Assembly: GCA_021647805.1 (NCBI GenBank)
Contig: JAKITZ010000032.1
Span: forward strand, 1 to 14,732
Direction: 5' to 3'
Length of the DNA: 14,732 nucleotides
Source of the DNA: Robiginitomaculum sp.
GTDB lineage: Bacteria > Pseudomonadota > Alphaproteobacteria > Caulobacterales > Maricaulaceae
This document shows positions 7,901-13,971 of the stretch, piece after piece (within the stretch, counting starts at the first letter, position 1; every line of letters starts with the position of its first letter). The position numbers and the translations under genes are program-made. The notes under the pieces are model-generated. The model was not told the DNA's origin. It ran no database searches and saw only the letters and a list, made by a program, of their open reading frames with translations.

Positions 7901-8729
7901 TGGTCGTGAGCATACGCATTTGGCGCGACCAAAAGAGGACGAAAAAATTCGTTATCGCGACATACAGGCTCAACCGCGCAAGATTATTTCCTCACCAACT
8001 TGGTCAGGACTTGAGGATGAGCATGTTAGTTATAATGCTTGTTATACTAATATTCATGAGTTGATCCCGTGGCGTACATTAACTGGCCGCCAGCATTTTT
8101 ATCAAGATCATGAGTGGATGCGAGATTTTGGTGAAGGCTTGTGTGTATATAAGCCACCAATATCAACCAAGACTATCACTAATTCGGTAAAAGCTAGAGG
8201 CGGAGATTCTAAGCAAATAGCATTGAACTGGATAACTCCGCACCAGAAATGGGGCATTCACTCCACATACTCGGACAACCTTTTGATGCTTACTATGAAC
8301 CGTGGTGGTCCGGTTGTTTGGCTCTCGGAAGTTGATGCCAAAAAGGTTGATATTTCCGACAATGATTGGATAGAACTGTATAATGTCAATGGTGCAATTT
8401 CTGCCAGAGCAGTAGTTTCGCAACGTGTTCCAGAAGGTATGTGCATGATGTATCATGCGCAAGAGAAGACCATGAACACCCCCGGTAATAAGATTACTGG
8501 TAAGCGTGGTGGTATACATAATTCCGTGACCAAAGCGGTGGTTAAACCTACCCACATGATCGGTGGTTACGCTCAACTTTCTTGGGGCTTTAACTATTAC
8601 GGCACGGTCGGCTCCAACCGCGACGAGTTTGTGATTTTGCGCAAAACCGAGAATGTGGACTGGATGGAAGAGCCTTATGAAGAAGGTCAAATGATCAATA
8701 TGCCAAAAAATGAGGAGGTGAGCCAATGA
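4950..8729 (+). CDS. narG: Respiratory nitrate reductase alpha subunit NarG
   Basis: This is the 1259-residue molybdenum catalytic subunit of membrane-bound nitrate reductase; it reduces nitrate to nitrite on the cytoplasmic face with bis-MGD cofactor. The start at 4950 is chosen because MSNFIDRLTYF aligns with the E. coli NarG start MSKFLDRFRYF; AAAAGG at 4935-4940 is a modest ribosome binding site. An in-frame ATG at 4884 would add 22 unrelated residues across the upstream hairpin. The unusual His-ligated FS0 cluster ligands are His50, Cys54, Cys58 and Cys93. Asp223 in FYDWYCDLPP corresponds to the molybdenum ligand (Asp222 in mature E. coli numbering). The length is close to E. coli NarG (1247), with no frameshift or missing block seen. 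RDWEKAYRGRW near residue 30 is the Tat-like remnant known from NarG. The stop overlaps the narH start by four bases. Confidence 0.98.
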   Translation: MSNFIDRLTYFAKAKEKFSNGHGITTGESRDWEKAYRGRWAHDKVVRSTHGVNCTGSCSWKIYVKNGLVTWETQQTDYPRTRPDLPNHEPRGCARGASYSWYLYSAARLKFPLIRSRLLKSFRKAKAELNDPVLAWGSIVSDPVKANDYKKMRGLGGFVRASWDEVNEITAAANIYTTKTFGPDRVFGFSPIPAMSMVSYAAGSRYMSLMGGVCLSFYDWYCDLPPSSPQTWGEQTDVPESADWYNSSYIIAWGSNVPQTRTPDAHFFTEVRYKGTKTVSVTPDYSEVAKLTDLWLNPKQGTDSALAMAMGHVVFKEFHLGQKSEYFTDYVRNYSDMPMQVLLEKQGDHYIPTRNLRASDFTGNLDVKNNAEWKSVIYDEHSKSHRVPNGTIGSRWGEEGKWNLEAKDNVSGEDIWPHLSNIDDADEVLDVAFPYFGNQEHESKIFAHTDHDSIQVRKLPARKVTLKGKKDAYVATVYDLMAANYAIDRGLGGENVAKDFDDNVPYTPAWAEHITGLSRDKIIQVAREFADNADKTRGRSMVILGAAINHWYHMDMTYRGIINLLIMCGCIGKSGGGWAHYVGQEKLRPQTGWLPLAFGLDWNRPPRQMNSTSFFYNHSNQWRYEKLGVDEILSPLADSKKWKNHSLIDCNVRSERMGWLPSAPQLDENPLGLAAKAKSSGKSTKDYVVEKLQSGELEFAAQDPDKADNFPRNLFVWRSNILGSSGKGHEYMLRHLLGAQNAMMSDDLEGMGTEKPSEVKWHDEAPEGKLDLVVTLDFRMSTTAVYSDIVLPTATWYEKNDLNTSDMHPFIHPLSRAVDPAWESRSDWDIFKGLAKKFSELCVGHLGVETDLVTVPILHDTPGELGQALGVSDWGKGECEPVPGKTMPNLVEVERDYPNLYKKFTSLGPLLSKLGNGGKGVGWNTEAEVDLLGKLNKTVTEPGVSFGMPKIETDIDACETVLTLAPETNGEVAVKAWAALSKITGREHTHLARPKEDEKIRYRDIQAQPRKIISSPTWSGLEDEHVSYNACYTNIHELIPWRTLTGRQHFYQDHEWMRDFGEGLCVYKPPISTKTITNSVKARGGDSKQIALNWITPHQKWGIHSTYSDNLLMLTMNRGGPVVWLSEVDAKKVDISDNDWIELYNVNGAISARAVVSQRVPEGMCMMYHAQEKTMNTPGNKITGKRGGIHNSVTKAVVKPTHMIGGYAQLSWGFNYYGTVGSNRDEFVILRKTENVDWMEEPYEEGQMINMPKNEEVSQ

Positions 8730-10294
8730 CTATACGCGCACAAATAGGCATGGTTCTAAACTTGGATAAATGTATTGGTTGTCATACTTGTTCGATCACT
8801 TGCAAAAATGTCTGGACGAGCCGGGGCGGGGTTGAATACGCATGGTTCAATAATGTCGAGAGCAAACCCGGCGTTGGCTATCCAAGAAATTGGGAAGATC
8901 AGTCGGAATGGAAAGGCGGTTGGGAACTTACCAAAGGCGGTAAATTAAAACCCAAAATTGGCGGCAAAATGGGGGTGTTAAGCAACATCTTTGCTAACCC
9001 AGATCTGCCCTTGATTGACGATTATTACGAGCCGTTTACTTACGAGTATGATCACTTAAAGTCTGCCAAGGAAAGCAAAACTGTACCAACAGCTCGAATG
9101 AAATCTGCCATTACCGGCAAGTTCAAGGAAAAGCCGGATTGGGGTGTAAACTGGGAAGAAATTCTTGGCGGCGAGTTCGAAAAGCGCTCAAAAGATTATA
9201 ACTTTGCCAATGTTGAGAAAGAAATTTACGGTGAGTTTGAAAATACATTTATGATGTATTTGCCGCGCTTATGTGAGCATTGCCTGAACCCTTCTTGTGT
9301 TGCTTCTTGTCCTTCTGGTGCAATTTATAAGCGCGAGGAGGACGGTATTGTCTTGATCGATCAGGACAAATGCCGTGGCTGGAGAATGTGTGTTTCTGGC
9401 TGCCCGTATAAGAAAATTTACTTTAACTGGCAGTCTGGCAAATCCGAGAAATGTACTTTTTGCTACCCGCGTATTGAGGCCGGCGAGCCGACAGTTTGTT
9501 CTGAGACTTGTGTTGGTCGTATCCGTTATCTCGGCGTGCTACTTTATGACTCAGACAAGATCGAAGAAGCGGCATCGGCAAAAGACGAGAAAGACCTGTA
9601 TCAAAGCCAATGCGATCTGTTTCTTGATCCGAATGACCCTGACGTTATTGAGCGGGCTTTGGCTGATGGTGTGCCGCAAAGTTGGATTGAAGGGGCGCAA
9701 AACTCGCCAGTTTACAAAATGGCGATGGACTGGAAAATCGCATTTCCATTACACCCTGAATATCGCACTTTGCCGATGGTTTGGTATGTACCGCCGCTTT
9801 CACCAATTCAATCAGCCGCCGAAGCTGGTAAATTGGATCAAGACGGCATGATCCCTGATGTGAAGTCATTGCGAATTCCCAATAAGTATCTAGCGAATAT
9901 GCTAACCGCAGGTGATGAAGCGCCAATTATTAGTGCGCTGGAGCGAATGATTGCCATGCGGGTTTATATGCGAGGCAAAACCGTAAACGGTGTTGAAGAT
10001 CCTGCTGTTTTGGAACAGGTCGGCATGAGTAAAGAGCAAATGGACGAGATGTATCAGTTAATGGCGATTGCTGACTATGAGGATCGGTTTGTTATTCCAA
10101 CCAACCATCGTGAATATGCCGGTGATGGCCCATTTGATCAGGAAATTGCCTTTTCTGCTCGTTCTGAATGTGGGTTTTCGTTTGGTAATGACTCTAATAC
10201 CGGCACTAAACCCAAAACTAATTTGTTTGGCACTCAAACCCACGCCAACACCCTTAGCGGAACCCCGCGTAAACCATCAGGAGGCTCGAAATGA
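8726..10294 (+). CDS. narH: Respiratory nitrate reductase beta subunit NarH
   Basis: This 522-residue iron-sulfur subunit carries electrons from the NarI hemes to NarG. Four cysteine groups are visible: Cys16/19/22/26 (KCIGCHTC), Cys183/186/191/195 (CEHCLNPSC), Cys216 with Cys222/226, and Cys243/246/258/262. In the third group a Trp (219, CRGWRMC) replaces a cysteine, as in E. coli NarH, which marks the [3Fe-4S] cluster among three [4Fe-4S] clusters. The length matches the family (E. coli 512). GAGGAGGTG at 8712-8720 is a strong ribosome binding site inside the end of narG, and the ATGA overlap implies translational coupling. The C-terminal part after about residue 490 is rich in Gly, Thr and Asn and poorly conserved, as usual in this family. 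Confidence 0.98.
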   Translation: MTIRAQIGMVLNLDKCIGCHTCSITCKNVWTSRGGVEYAWFNNVESKPGVGYPRNWEDQSEWKGGWELTKGGKLKPKIGGKMGVLSNIFANPDLPLIDDYYEPFTYEYDHLKSAKESKTVPTARMKSAITGKFKEKPDWGVNWEEILGGEFEKRSKDYNFANVEKEIYGEFENTFMMYLPRLCEHCLNPSCVASCPSGAIYKREEDGIVLIDQDKCRGWRMCVSGCPYKKIYFNWQSGKSEKCTFCYPRIEAGEPTVCSETCVGRIRYLGVLLYDSDKIEEAASAKDEKDLYQSQCDLFLDPNDPDVIERALADGVPQSWIEGAQNSPVYKMAMDWKIAFPLHPEYRTLPMVWYVPPLSPIQSAAEAGKLDQDGMIPDVKSLRIPNKYLANMLTAGDEAPIISALERMIAMRVYMRGKTVNGVEDPAVLEQVGMSKEQMDEMYQLMAIADYEDRFVIPTNHREYAGDGPFDQEIAFSARSECGFSFGNDSNTGTKPKTNLFGTQTHANTLSGTPRKPSGGSK

Positions 10295-10971
10295 GAAGCT
10301 TTCGTGTATTGGCGCATTTGCTTAGCTACCCGCAAGCCGAGTTGCTAGAGAACATGGCCGAATTAACCACAGTTCTAAGTGATGAGGGGCTGTTAAAAGG
10401 CCGGGTGCAGAAGAACTTGCTCAAATTTATGAATGAGTTTGCCGCAACCGACCTAATGGAGCTTCAGGAGCAGTATGTAGAGCTGTTTGATCGGGGTAGG
10501 GCGCATTGCCTGCATTTGTTCGAGCATGTTCATGGTGAAAGCCGTTTTCGCGGCCAAGCAATGGTTGATTTAGCTGATAAGTACAAAACCAAAGGCCTGG
10601 AAATAGATACTGGTGAGTTACCTGACTATTTGCCGCTAATGCTTGAGTTCATTTCGATCAGTGCGGCTGATGAAGGTCTGGAATTGCTTGAACAAGCCGC
10701 TCCGGTTATTGCCACTATTGGCGAGAAGCTGAAGCGCAGAAAGTCCGGTTATGCAAGCGTTTTTGCGGCGATTGTAGCTCTCTCTGGTGCTAAAATAACG
10801 GCAGCAGATATTGAAAAAGCTGCTGATGCTGCATTGCCTGATATCAAGTCATTAGACGAATTGGACGAGCAGTGGAAAGAACCAGAAGCATTTTCCGAAG
10901 GGCTGGACTGTGACACTTGCGGCCCCGATGACATAATAATTCCCGAAGCCAGTGGAGGCGTAAATGGCTGA
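10291..10971 (+). CDS. narJ: Nitrate reductase assembly chaperone NarJ (delta subunit)
   Basis: This 226-residue cytoplasmic protein belongs to the NarJ/TorD-like redox-enzyme maturation chaperones. NarJ binds apo-NarG, supports molybdenum cofactor insertion and membrane attachment, and is not part of the mature enzyme. The family hallmark is visible as YVELFDRGRAHCLHLFEHVH with GESRFRGQAMVDL after it (about residues 62-94). A second conserved patch, LPDYLPLMLEFIS, is at about 110-122. The acidic C-terminus with a CDTC pair (204-207) is variable in the family. The length is near E. coli NarJ (236). The start overlaps the narH stop by four bases (ATGA), with AGGAGG just upstream; the end overlaps narI by eight bases. 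Confidence 0.96.
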   Translation: MRSFRVLAHLLSYPQAELLENMAELTTVLSDEGLLKGRVQKNLLKFMNEFAATDLMELQEQYVELFDRGRAHCLHLFEHVHGESRFRGQAMVDLADKYKTKGLEIDTGELPDYLPLMLEFISISAADEGLELLEQAAPVIATIGEKLKRRKSGYASVFAAIVALSGAKITAADIEKAADAALPDIKSLDELDEQWKEPEAFSEGLDCDTCGPDDIIIPEASGGVNG

Positions 10972-11644
10972 ATATCTGAATGAATTTTTGTTTGGCATTT
11001 ACCCTTATATTGCCATTGTTGTAATGGTGGGTGGATCGATTTTACGTTATGATCAAAACCAGTATTCCTGGAAGGCTGATAGTAGTCAGTTATTACATTC
11101 CAAAGGTTTGCGCTTGGGCAGTAATTTGTTCCACGTAGGAATTATATTGTTGTTTTTCGGTCACTTGGTCGGACTTTTAACTCCGCATTTTATTTATGAG
11201 CCGTTTATTACAACCGGTCAAAAACAACTGTTGGCAATGACTGCTGGTGGTATTTTCGGCACAATGGCGTTTTTCGGAATGGTGATCTTGATCTGGCGTA
11301 GAACTACTCAGGATCGAGTTCGTGCCACTACCAAATTCATGGATATGGCGATTTTGCTGATCTTGTTTGTGCAACTTATTTTGGGAATGTTGACCATTCC
11401 GGAAAGCGCCAAACACCTTGATGGCTCGTCCATGGTTGCCTTGGCAGAATGGGCGCAACGCATAGTGACATTTAGGGGCGGTGCCGCTGAATTCATCATG
11501 GAAGAAGCACTGATATTCAAGCTGCATATATTCTTGGGACTGACCATTTTCTTGTTGTTCCCGTTTACTCGGTTGGTTCACATGTTCAGTGTACCGATCA
11601 AATATTTGCTACGCTCTGGTTACCAAATCGTACGCAAGAGATAA
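10964..11644 (+). CDS. narI: Respiratory nitrate reductase gamma subunit NarI (diheme cytochrome b)
   Basis: This 226-residue membrane subunit anchors NarGH, oxidises quinol at the periplasmic side and passes electrons through two b hemes. Five transmembrane segments are apparent at roughly 8-28, 50-72, 88-111, 126-146 and 184-206. The heme ligands align with E. coli: His57 and His206 for heme bP (His56/His205) and His67 and His188 for heme bD (His66/His187). FHVGIILLFFGHLVGLLTPH carries the first pair, and FTRLVHMFSVP carries the last. The length equals the family norm (E. coli 225). It is the last gene of the operon; a strong terminator begins eight bases after its stop. Confidence 0.98.
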   Translation: MAEYLNEFLFGIYPYIAIVVMVGGSILRYDQNQYSWKADSSQLLHSKGLRLGSNLFHVGIILLFFGHLVGLLTPHFIYEPFITTGQKQLLAMTAGGIFGTMAFFGMVILIWRRTTQDRVRATTKFMDMAILLILFVQLILGMLTIPESAKHLDGSSMVALAEWAQRIVTFRGGAAEFIMEEALIFKLHIFLGLTIFLLFPFTRLVHMFSVPIKYLLRSGYQIVRKR

Positions 11645-11651
11645 CAAAATG

Positions 11652-11688
11652 GCACTGGGGGCTAAACTTCCCCAGTGCTCTTTTCTTT
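11652..11688 (+). terminator. Rho-independent terminator of the nar operon
   Basis: GCACTGGGG (11652-11660) and CCCCAGTGC (11670-11678) form a perfect 9-base-pair GC-rich stem with a 9-base loop, followed by TCTTTTCTTT. It lies directly after narI and should end the narK2-narGHJI transcript. Confidence 0.9.
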
Positions 11689-11764
11689 ACCCTTTAGCAT
11701 AATTTAGAAGAAGTTTAGCGCCGAATAGCAGAGGTTCCAACTGCGACGTTTTGTCGTTAAGTGA

Positions 11765-11778
11765 TTGACTTAAATCAA
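11765..11778 (+). promoter_or_regulatory. FNR/DNR-type operator upstream of the porin gene
   Basis: TTGAC-TTAA-ATCAA matches the FNR consensus at nine of ten positions. Its centre (11771.5) is 28.5 bases before a weak -10 candidate TAGGTT (11800-11805), close to class II spacing. The -10 is poor, which suits an activator-dependent promoter. It implies the porin is co-regulated with the nar genes although it is a separate transcription unit. Confidence 0.8.
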
Positions 11779-11838
11779 GTTGTTAAAGCGCGGGTGTTGT
11801 AGGTTTAGTCATACATAAACCAGTCGCGAGGAAACATT

Positions 11839-13092
11839 ATGCGCAACATTCTTCTTACCAGTATTACCGTTTTAGCTTTGGGTAATATCGCAACACCAGC
11901 TTTTGCGGCAGAACCTAAAACGTCTGAGGCTACAACTTTGGCCGAGGCCATCACTAAAGGTAAAGCTAAGTTGACCTTTAGATACCGCGCCGAGGCTGTC
12001 GAGCAGGTTGGCTTTGCCAATGATGCTTTTGCATCGACCTTGCGCACTCGGCTAAAGTACACCACCGCGCCGCTTAATGGGTTTTTTGGTGTGCTTGAGT
12101 TTGATAATGTCACAAATATCGGCGGTGAAAATTTTAACAATACTGTGAACGGCAACACTGCCTATCCGGTTGTTGCTGACCCTGAAATTACCGAGGTTAA
12201 TCAAGCGTATTTGGCATATACTGGGATTGAGAAAACCACGTTGTTGGCCGGACGTGTGGCTCACAATATTGGCAACCAACGCTTTGTCGGCACTGTTGGC
12301 TGGCGCCAGAATGATCAAACATGGGACATGGCGGCGATGATCAATTCATCAATTCCTGATCTTACTCTTACCGGAGCCTATGTGTGGAATGTGAACCGGA
12401 TTTTTGGTAATGATCATCCATTTGGCGATCTTGATACTAACAGTTTTATCTTTGATGCCAGATATAGCGGTTTGCCATTTGGTAATCTGGCGGCTTATGC
12501 GCTGGTGATTGATCTTAACGATCCGGCTGTATTCGGTTTGTCGAGCAAAACATACGGTGTGCGGTTTGATGGCAAGCATAAAGTTGGTGCTGGCAATGCA
12601 TCGTTCATTTACGAAGCAGAGTACGCCATACAGAGTGACAATGCTGATAACCCAACCGATTTCAGTGCTGATTACTTGCACTTATCTGCTGGGTTCGTCG
12701 TTGGTGGCCTGACCGCCAAAGTTGGGTTCGAGCAATTAGGCAGTGATAATGGTATTGCTTCATTTCAAACTCCTCTGGCAACCTTGCACAAGTTCAATGG
12801 TTGGGCTGATAAATTCCTGGGCACTCCTGCCAGCGGTCTTGAAGATATGTACTTTAGCTTGTCGTACAAAGTACAAGGCGATGGTGCGATGAAAGGTTTG
12901 AAATTTGATGCTATATATCATGATTTTTCCGCAGACTTCGGCGGTGGTTCTTACGGAACAGAGCTTGATCTGCAAATATCAAAGAAGTTCATGAAACACT
13001 ATTCCTTTGGTTTGAAATATGCCAATTATCAAGCTGATGGTTTTGCTAGTGACACCCAGAAGTATTGGTTCTCATTAGGCGCTGCTTTTTAA
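11839..13092 (+). CDS. Outer-membrane beta-barrel porin, probably nitrate-regulon associated
   Basis: This 417-residue protein has a clear Sec signal peptide (1-23, ending TPAFA before AEP) and alternating hydrophobic/polar strands with many aromatic and Gly residues. It ends WFSLGAAF, where the C-terminal Phe is the usual outer-membrane assembly signal. There are no cysteines. The block LLAGRVAHNIGNQRF with WRQNDQTWDMAAM after it resembles the alginate-export-like porin family (GRQ-x-R-F-x-G, then WRQN-x-Q-T-x-D), but this is recall and not a search. GAGGAA at 11828-11833 is the ribosome binding site. The gene stands alone between the nar terminator and its own terminator, under an FNR-like box. 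A role in letting nitrate or nitrite through the outer membrane is inferred from that setting alone; the substrate cannot be read from the sequence. Confidence 0.85.
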   Translation: MRNILLTSITVLALGNIATPAFAAEPKTSEATTLAEAITKGKAKLTFRYRAEAVEQVGFANDAFASTLRTRLKYTTAPLNGFFGVLEFDNVTNIGGENFNNTVNGNTAYPVVADPEITEVNQAYLAYTGIEKTTLLAGRVAHNIGNQRFVGTVGWRQNDQTWDMAAMINSSIPDLTLTGAYVWNVNRIFGNDHPFGDLDTNSFIFDARYSGLPFGNLAAYALVIDLNDPAVFGLSSKTYGVRFDGKHKVGAGNASFIYEAEYAIQSDNADNPTDFSADYLHLSAGFVVGGLTAKVGFEQLGSDNGIASFQTPLATLHKFNGWADKFLGTPASGLEDMYFSLSYKVQGDGAMKGLKFDAIYHDFSADFGGGSYGTELDLQISKKFMKHYSFGLKYANYQADGFASDTQKYWFSLGAAF

Positions 13093-13106
13093 GTTTCAAT
13101 TTTAAT

Positions 13107-13157
13107 ATTAGCAATTAAAATGACATAAACGGTCATTATAAAAAACTCATTGCTAAT
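13107..13157 (+). other. Two-tier inverted repeat after the porin gene
   Basis: An outer pair ATTAGCAAT (13107-13115) / ATTGCTAAT (13149-13157) encloses an inner pair AATGAC (13119-13124) / GTCATT (13132-13137). The arms are AT-rich and lie in the 3' untranslated region before the real terminator. It may be an mRNA-stabilising structure or an operator-like palindrome; no function can be assigned. Confidence 0.45.
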
Positions 13158-13189
13158 TTACCGAACTTTTCAGCGGGACAAACGTTAAG

Positions 13190-13223
13190 CAACCGGCTTT
13201 TAATTAAGCCGGTTGTTTATTGT
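13190..13223 (+). terminator. Rho-independent terminator after the porin gene
   Basis: CAACCGGCTT (13190-13199) and AAGCCGGTTG (13206-13215) form a perfect 10-base-pair stem with a TTAATT loop, followed by TTTATTGT. It ends the porin transcript about 100 bases after the stop codon. The stem symmetry and the A-rich left flank would allow only weaker action from the other side. Confidence 0.85.
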
Positions 13224-13280
13224 CTATTTGTAGTCAACACCACAAAACCCATGTTTCGTTGGGCTTATAACGTATTTACC

Positions 13281-13310
13281 ATGGCAAAGAGCCGCAAACT
13301 AGCCTATAAT
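13281..13310 (+). promoter_or_regulatory. Possible sigma-70 promoter in the intergenic region
   Basis: A perfect TATAAT (13305-13310) lies 18 bases after ATGGCA (13281-13286), which matches four of six -35 positions. A transcript from here would start near 13317 and run into the hairpin-rich segment, not into a clear gene. The match could be chance in AT-rich DNA. Confidence 0.35.
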
Positions 13311-13338
13311 AGCCATCTGCAAGACCATTATAACAAAA

Positions 13339-13505
13339 GCGGGTGTTGCGAGCATACTTGCAACTTATCCCCGCCGCTCAAGGGTGAGTAAGTGCAATTA
13401 AGTGCTAAATCTTTGCTAGTTAACCCTCGTTTCAGATAACACCTTTGCCAATAATTGCTAATTGAGGGTTACTCAGTAGTGCGAACGTGCCCCTTATTTG
13501 CACTT
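13339..13505 (+). ncRNA. Possible structured non-coding RNA segment
   Basis: Downstream of the TATAAT motif, GCGGG (13339-13343) pairs with CCCGC (13370-13374), and inside it GTTGC (13345-13349) pairs with GCAAC (13360-13364). Then AGGGT (13381-13385) can pair with ACCCT (13423-13427), while AACCCTC (13422-13428) can instead pair with GAGGGTT (13464-13470). AAGTGCAA (13390-13397) is complementary to TTGCACTT (13498-13505). The exclusive alternatives are suggestive of RNA structure. No known RNA family was recognised, and chance pairing in repeat-derived DNA is possible. Confidence 0.25.
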
Positions 13506-13557
13506 ATTTTCTGTCTCGCGGCAAGTTCGCTCTGCTCACGCCTACGACGTGCGGCGA

Positions 13558-13646
13558 ACGATCGCCGGCGGACGGTCGTCCTTGCCAGCCCAAGAGGGCT
13601 GGAATTGTCTCGCGACAATAGGACTCCTTCTCCCATTGGGAGAAGG
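13558..13646. repeat. Cluster of four tandem hairpins, REP-like palindromic repeat
   Basis: Four adjacent palindromes fill this GC-rich stretch. ACGATCG/CGGTCGT (13558-13564/13573-13579) includes one G-U pair. CCAGCCC/GGGCTGG (13585-13591/13596-13602) has an AAGA loop. ATTGTC/GACAAT (13604-13609/13614-13619) has a TCGC loop. CCTTCTCCC/GGGAGAAGG (13626-13634/13638-13646) has an ATT loop and TCGGGATGAGGGG after it. The last unit resembles interspersed palindromes common in proteobacterial intergenic DNA (CCTCTCCCATTGGGAGAGG followed by GATGAGGGG). Base composition differs from the neighbours, as expected for a dispersed repeat. Copy number in the genome cannot be seen here. Confidence 0.6.
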
Positions 13647-13692
13647 TCGGGATGAGGGGAGCTATCATGAAAGTATGGGGAAGCAAAACTAG

Positions 13693-13715
13693 ATCACCCG
13701 AATAAATCGTGTGAT
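13693..13715. repeat. Short palindromic element (ATCACCCG ... CGTGTGAT)
   Basis: ATCACCCG (13693-13700) and CGTGTGAT (13708-13715) form an 8-base stem with one mismatch around AATAAAT. On the minus strand it reads TGTCATCACACG with GTGATCTAG on the far side, recalling the TGTCATCCC...GGGATC palindromes scattered in alphaproteobacterial genomes. It is probably a degenerate dispersed repeat. Confidence 0.45.
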
Positions 13716-13735
13716 GACAGTGGGTGGCGGTTAAT

Positions 13736-13878
13736 TAGTCCTTGGCCCCGCAAGCGGTGGAGGAGAAAGATGTTGCACAGATTTCGAAACATCACGCACC
13801 GAACTCCTTATCACCACTGGGGAGAAGTCCTCAAGTAACGTAGCAGCTATGAGGGACGCTTTGCCATTTCAAGGACTA
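13736..13878. repeat. Widely spaced 9-base inverted repeat bounding 143 bases
   Basis: TAGTCCTTG (13736-13744) is the exact inverse of CAAGGACTA (13870-13878). Inside are GATGTT/AACATC and an imperfect CTCC/GGAG pair resembling a decayed copy of the CCTTCTCCC hairpin upstream. It could be the closing stem of an RNA or the ends of a miniature element. No flanking target duplication was found. Confidence 0.3.
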
Positions 13879-13971
13879 GCGACGTAAGGGGGCGATTTAT
13901 TTGTAGATATTTTACACAGACATTAGCCAAATTAGTTAGTGAAATTGTTTGTATTTATGTTAACTTGCCGC

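Larger units (their letters stand above)
13224..13971. other. Long non-coding region with repeats and possible RNA structure
   Basis: About 750 bases lie between the porin terminator and the phosphatase gene, with no protein-like open frame. Short open frames here translate low-complexity, Arg/Ser-rich sequence across hairpins and look spurious. The left part (13224-13510) is AT-rich with a promoter-like motif and several complementary segments. The middle (13510-13660) is distinctly GC-rich and packed with hairpins, unlike the flanking genes. The right part holds a further palindrome and a widely spaced 9-base inverted repeat. tRNA, tmRNA, RNase P and SRP RNA hallmarks were looked for and not recognised. 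Confidence 0.7.

Noticed and set aside
8163..8726. 187-residue minus-strand open frame within narG
   Set aside because: It is antisense to conserved NarG C-terminal sequence; no ribosome binding site or domain was recognised.
13281..13391. 36-codon frame MAKSRKLAYN... in the intergenic region
   Set aside because: There is no Shine-Dalgarno sequence, and the ATG coincides with the putative -35 and the frame crosses the hairpin segment. The composition is not convincing.
13455..13655. 66-residue open frame over the hairpin cluster
   Set aside because: The translation is Arg/Ser-rich, produced by the GC-rich palindromes, and is a typical spurious ORF on a dispersed repeat.
13558..13715. CRISPR array or integron attC site
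   Set aside because: The hairpins are different sequences of unequal spacing, with no regular direct repeats and spacers and no attC core motifs.
13320..13935. 6S RNA, RNase P RNA, tmRNA, SRP RNA, riboswitch or group II intron
   Set aside because: The conserved hallmark sequences of these RNAs were not recognised, and the visible pairings do not form a known architecture. A covariance-model search would be needed.
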